From: Opitutales bacterium
GTDB lineage: Bacteria; Verrucomicrobiota; Verrucomicrobiia; Opitutales; UBA2987
Direction: 5' to 3'
DNA length: 33,204 bases
Assembly (NCBI GenBank): GCA_021772535.1
Contig: JAJFLV010000258.1
Location: 1 to 33,204, forward strand
Within the stretch, counting starts at the first letter, position 1, and the number at the start of each line of letters is the position of its first letter. This document shows, one piece after another, positions 32,429 through 33,204 of the stretch. Under the pieces are notes generated by a model. The model was given only the letters and a program-made list of their open reading frames with translations. It did no database searches and had not been told where the DNA came from. Position numbers and translations under genes: made by a program.

Positions 32429-33204
32429 GTGAAGAAGAAGCCATCACACAAATCGAAAGTTTGCGAAAGGAGATTGAGAGGCATAACGATCTCTACTTTC
32501 GGCGGGCAGAGCCAGAGATTTCCGATTTCGAGTACGACAGGCTGAAAAGAAATCTGGTGGAACTGGAGGCACTGCACCCGGCGCTGGCAGCGCAGTCCTC
32601 ACCCTCCCGAAAAGTAGGCGACGACCGGCTGGAAGGGTTTGCCTCCTATCGCCATGGACAACCCATGCTCAGTCTGGACAACACCTACAATAAAGAGGAA
32701 CTGTTCGATTTCGAAAAACGTTTAAAAAAAATATTTGGCGACAATCCGTTCGAATATGTGGTTGAACCGAAGATTGATGGCGTCGCGGTAAGCCTTACGT
32801 ATGAATTGGGCCAATTCGTCCGGGCAGTCACCCGTGGCAATGGGACGGAAGGGGACGACATCACTCCAAACGTGGAGTTGATCACAGGTTTTCCGCGCAC
32901 TTTGGAGGGAGCCAATGTTCCCGGGATCATTGAGATTCGCGGAGAAATCTACATGACGCTGGAAGAATTTAGAAGGATCAACGCAGAGCGGGCTGAACAA
33001 GATCTGCCCCTTTTTGCCAATCCTCGGAATTTCGCCGCCGGAACCGTCAAACTTCTCGATCGTCAAATCGCAGCGAGCCGAAAACTGGAAATTGTCCTTT
33101 ATGCAATGGGGCTGTGCCAACCAGGGTCCTTCGCCAAACACAGCGAATTCCTGGAGACCCTGCGTCACTGGCGTTTCCCCACCGTGGAAAAATACTGGAT
33201 GGCC
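32425..33204 (+). CDS. ligA: NAD-dependent DNA ligase, 5' part (runs off window)
   Basis: The open frame runs from the ATG at 32425 to the window end (260 residues visible of about 670 expected). The N-terminal Ia domain is present (YFRRAEPEISDFEYDRL, 24-40, the NAD-binding YY.dgpeIsD.eYD motif). PMLSLDNTY (80-88), the adenylation motif VEPKIDGVA (113-121, nucleophile Lys116), RGNGTEGDDIT, EIRGEIYM and FANPRNFAAGTV follow. The enzyme seals nicks in replication and repair. It overlaps the VanZ gene by 4 bp. Confidence 0.97.
   Translation, partial: MSEEEAITQIESLRKEIERHNDLYFRRAEPEISDFEYDRLKRNLVELEALHPALAAQSSPSRKVGDDRLEGFASYRHGQPMLSLDNTYNKEELFDFEKRLKKIFGDNPFEYVVEPKIDGVAVSLTYELGQFVRAVTRGNGTEGDDITPNVELITGFPRTLEGANVPGIIEIRGEIYMTLEEFRRINAERAEQDLPLFANPRNFAAGTVKLLDRQIAASRKLEIVLYAMGLCQPGSFAKHSEFLETLRHWRFPTVEKYWMA

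Overview
The window is a 33.2 kb piece of bacterial chromosome, apparently from a free-living Gram-negative lineage. It shows no rRNA, tRNA, CRISPR array, transposase, integrase or phage gene. Several traits together suggest Verrucomicrobiota or a neighbouring PVC phylum: a protein built of 32-residue W..(D)P.AA..W repeats, a GAF-fused GspE ATPase, a DnaG with an eroded zinc finger, a DUF362-like exported protein, and zwf paired with an OpcA-like gene. This taxonomic guess is inference from protein character only. Shine-Dalgarno sequences are clear before some genes (DUF3604 protein, tatA, uspA, PLP enzyme) and absent before others (pgl, opcA, dnaG, rpoD). Several starts appear to be TTG.

Layout. 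1-1.24 kb (+): 3' part of a MidA-family methyltransferase, then rpmB (L28). 5.5-1.3 kb (-): yraN, zwf, opcA, pgl and a small unknown, an oxidative pentose phosphate operon. 5.7-7.9 kb (+): GAF-GspE secretion/pilus ATPase, ending tail to tail with 10.5-7.9 kb (-), a large exported PHP/DUF3604 protein. 13.7-10.5 kb (-): ssnA, a MocA-like nucleotidyltransferase and an adenosine deaminase-like gene, a purine/molybdo-enzyme-flavoured cluster. 13.9-15.8 kb (+): an unusual, long Cys/Met-type PLP enzyme. 17.2-15.8 kb (-): the 32-residue repeat protein. 18.5-17.3 kb (-): TolB-like propeller, divergent from mrp (+, 18.7-19.8 kb). 19.8-20.1 kb (+): small unknown. 20.2-22.3 kb (+): arsR-arsC-acr3 arsenic resistance operon with a palindromic operator candidate. 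25.6-22.4 kb (-): DUF362-like protein, stand-alone nuoA, a three-domain diadenylate cyclase and a 55-residue L33 gene (rpmG). 25.7-31.3 kb (+): TPR lipoprotein, dnaG, rpoD, tatA. 31.9-31.4 kb (-): universal stress protein. 32.0-33.2 kb (+): VanZ-like protein overlapping the 5' part of ligA, which runs off the window.

Most of the window is housekeeping: replication/transcription (dnaG, rpoD, ligA), translation (rpmB, rpmG), NADPH supply (zwf-opcA-pgl) and envelope/transport (tolB, tatA, GspE). The most striking gene is the protein at 22.7-24.1 kb. It joins a PTS EIIA-type phospho-acceptor domain, a linker domain resembling the pyruvate-kinase-like region of archaeal DacZ, and a DAC (c-di-AMP synthase) domain. 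This suggests second-messenger synthesis coupled to phosphotransfer or carbon status. Secondary points of interest are the DnaG and Mrp proteins that lack metal-ligand cysteines, the Lys-rich hexamer-encoded N-terminus of RpoD, and the extended PLP enzyme.
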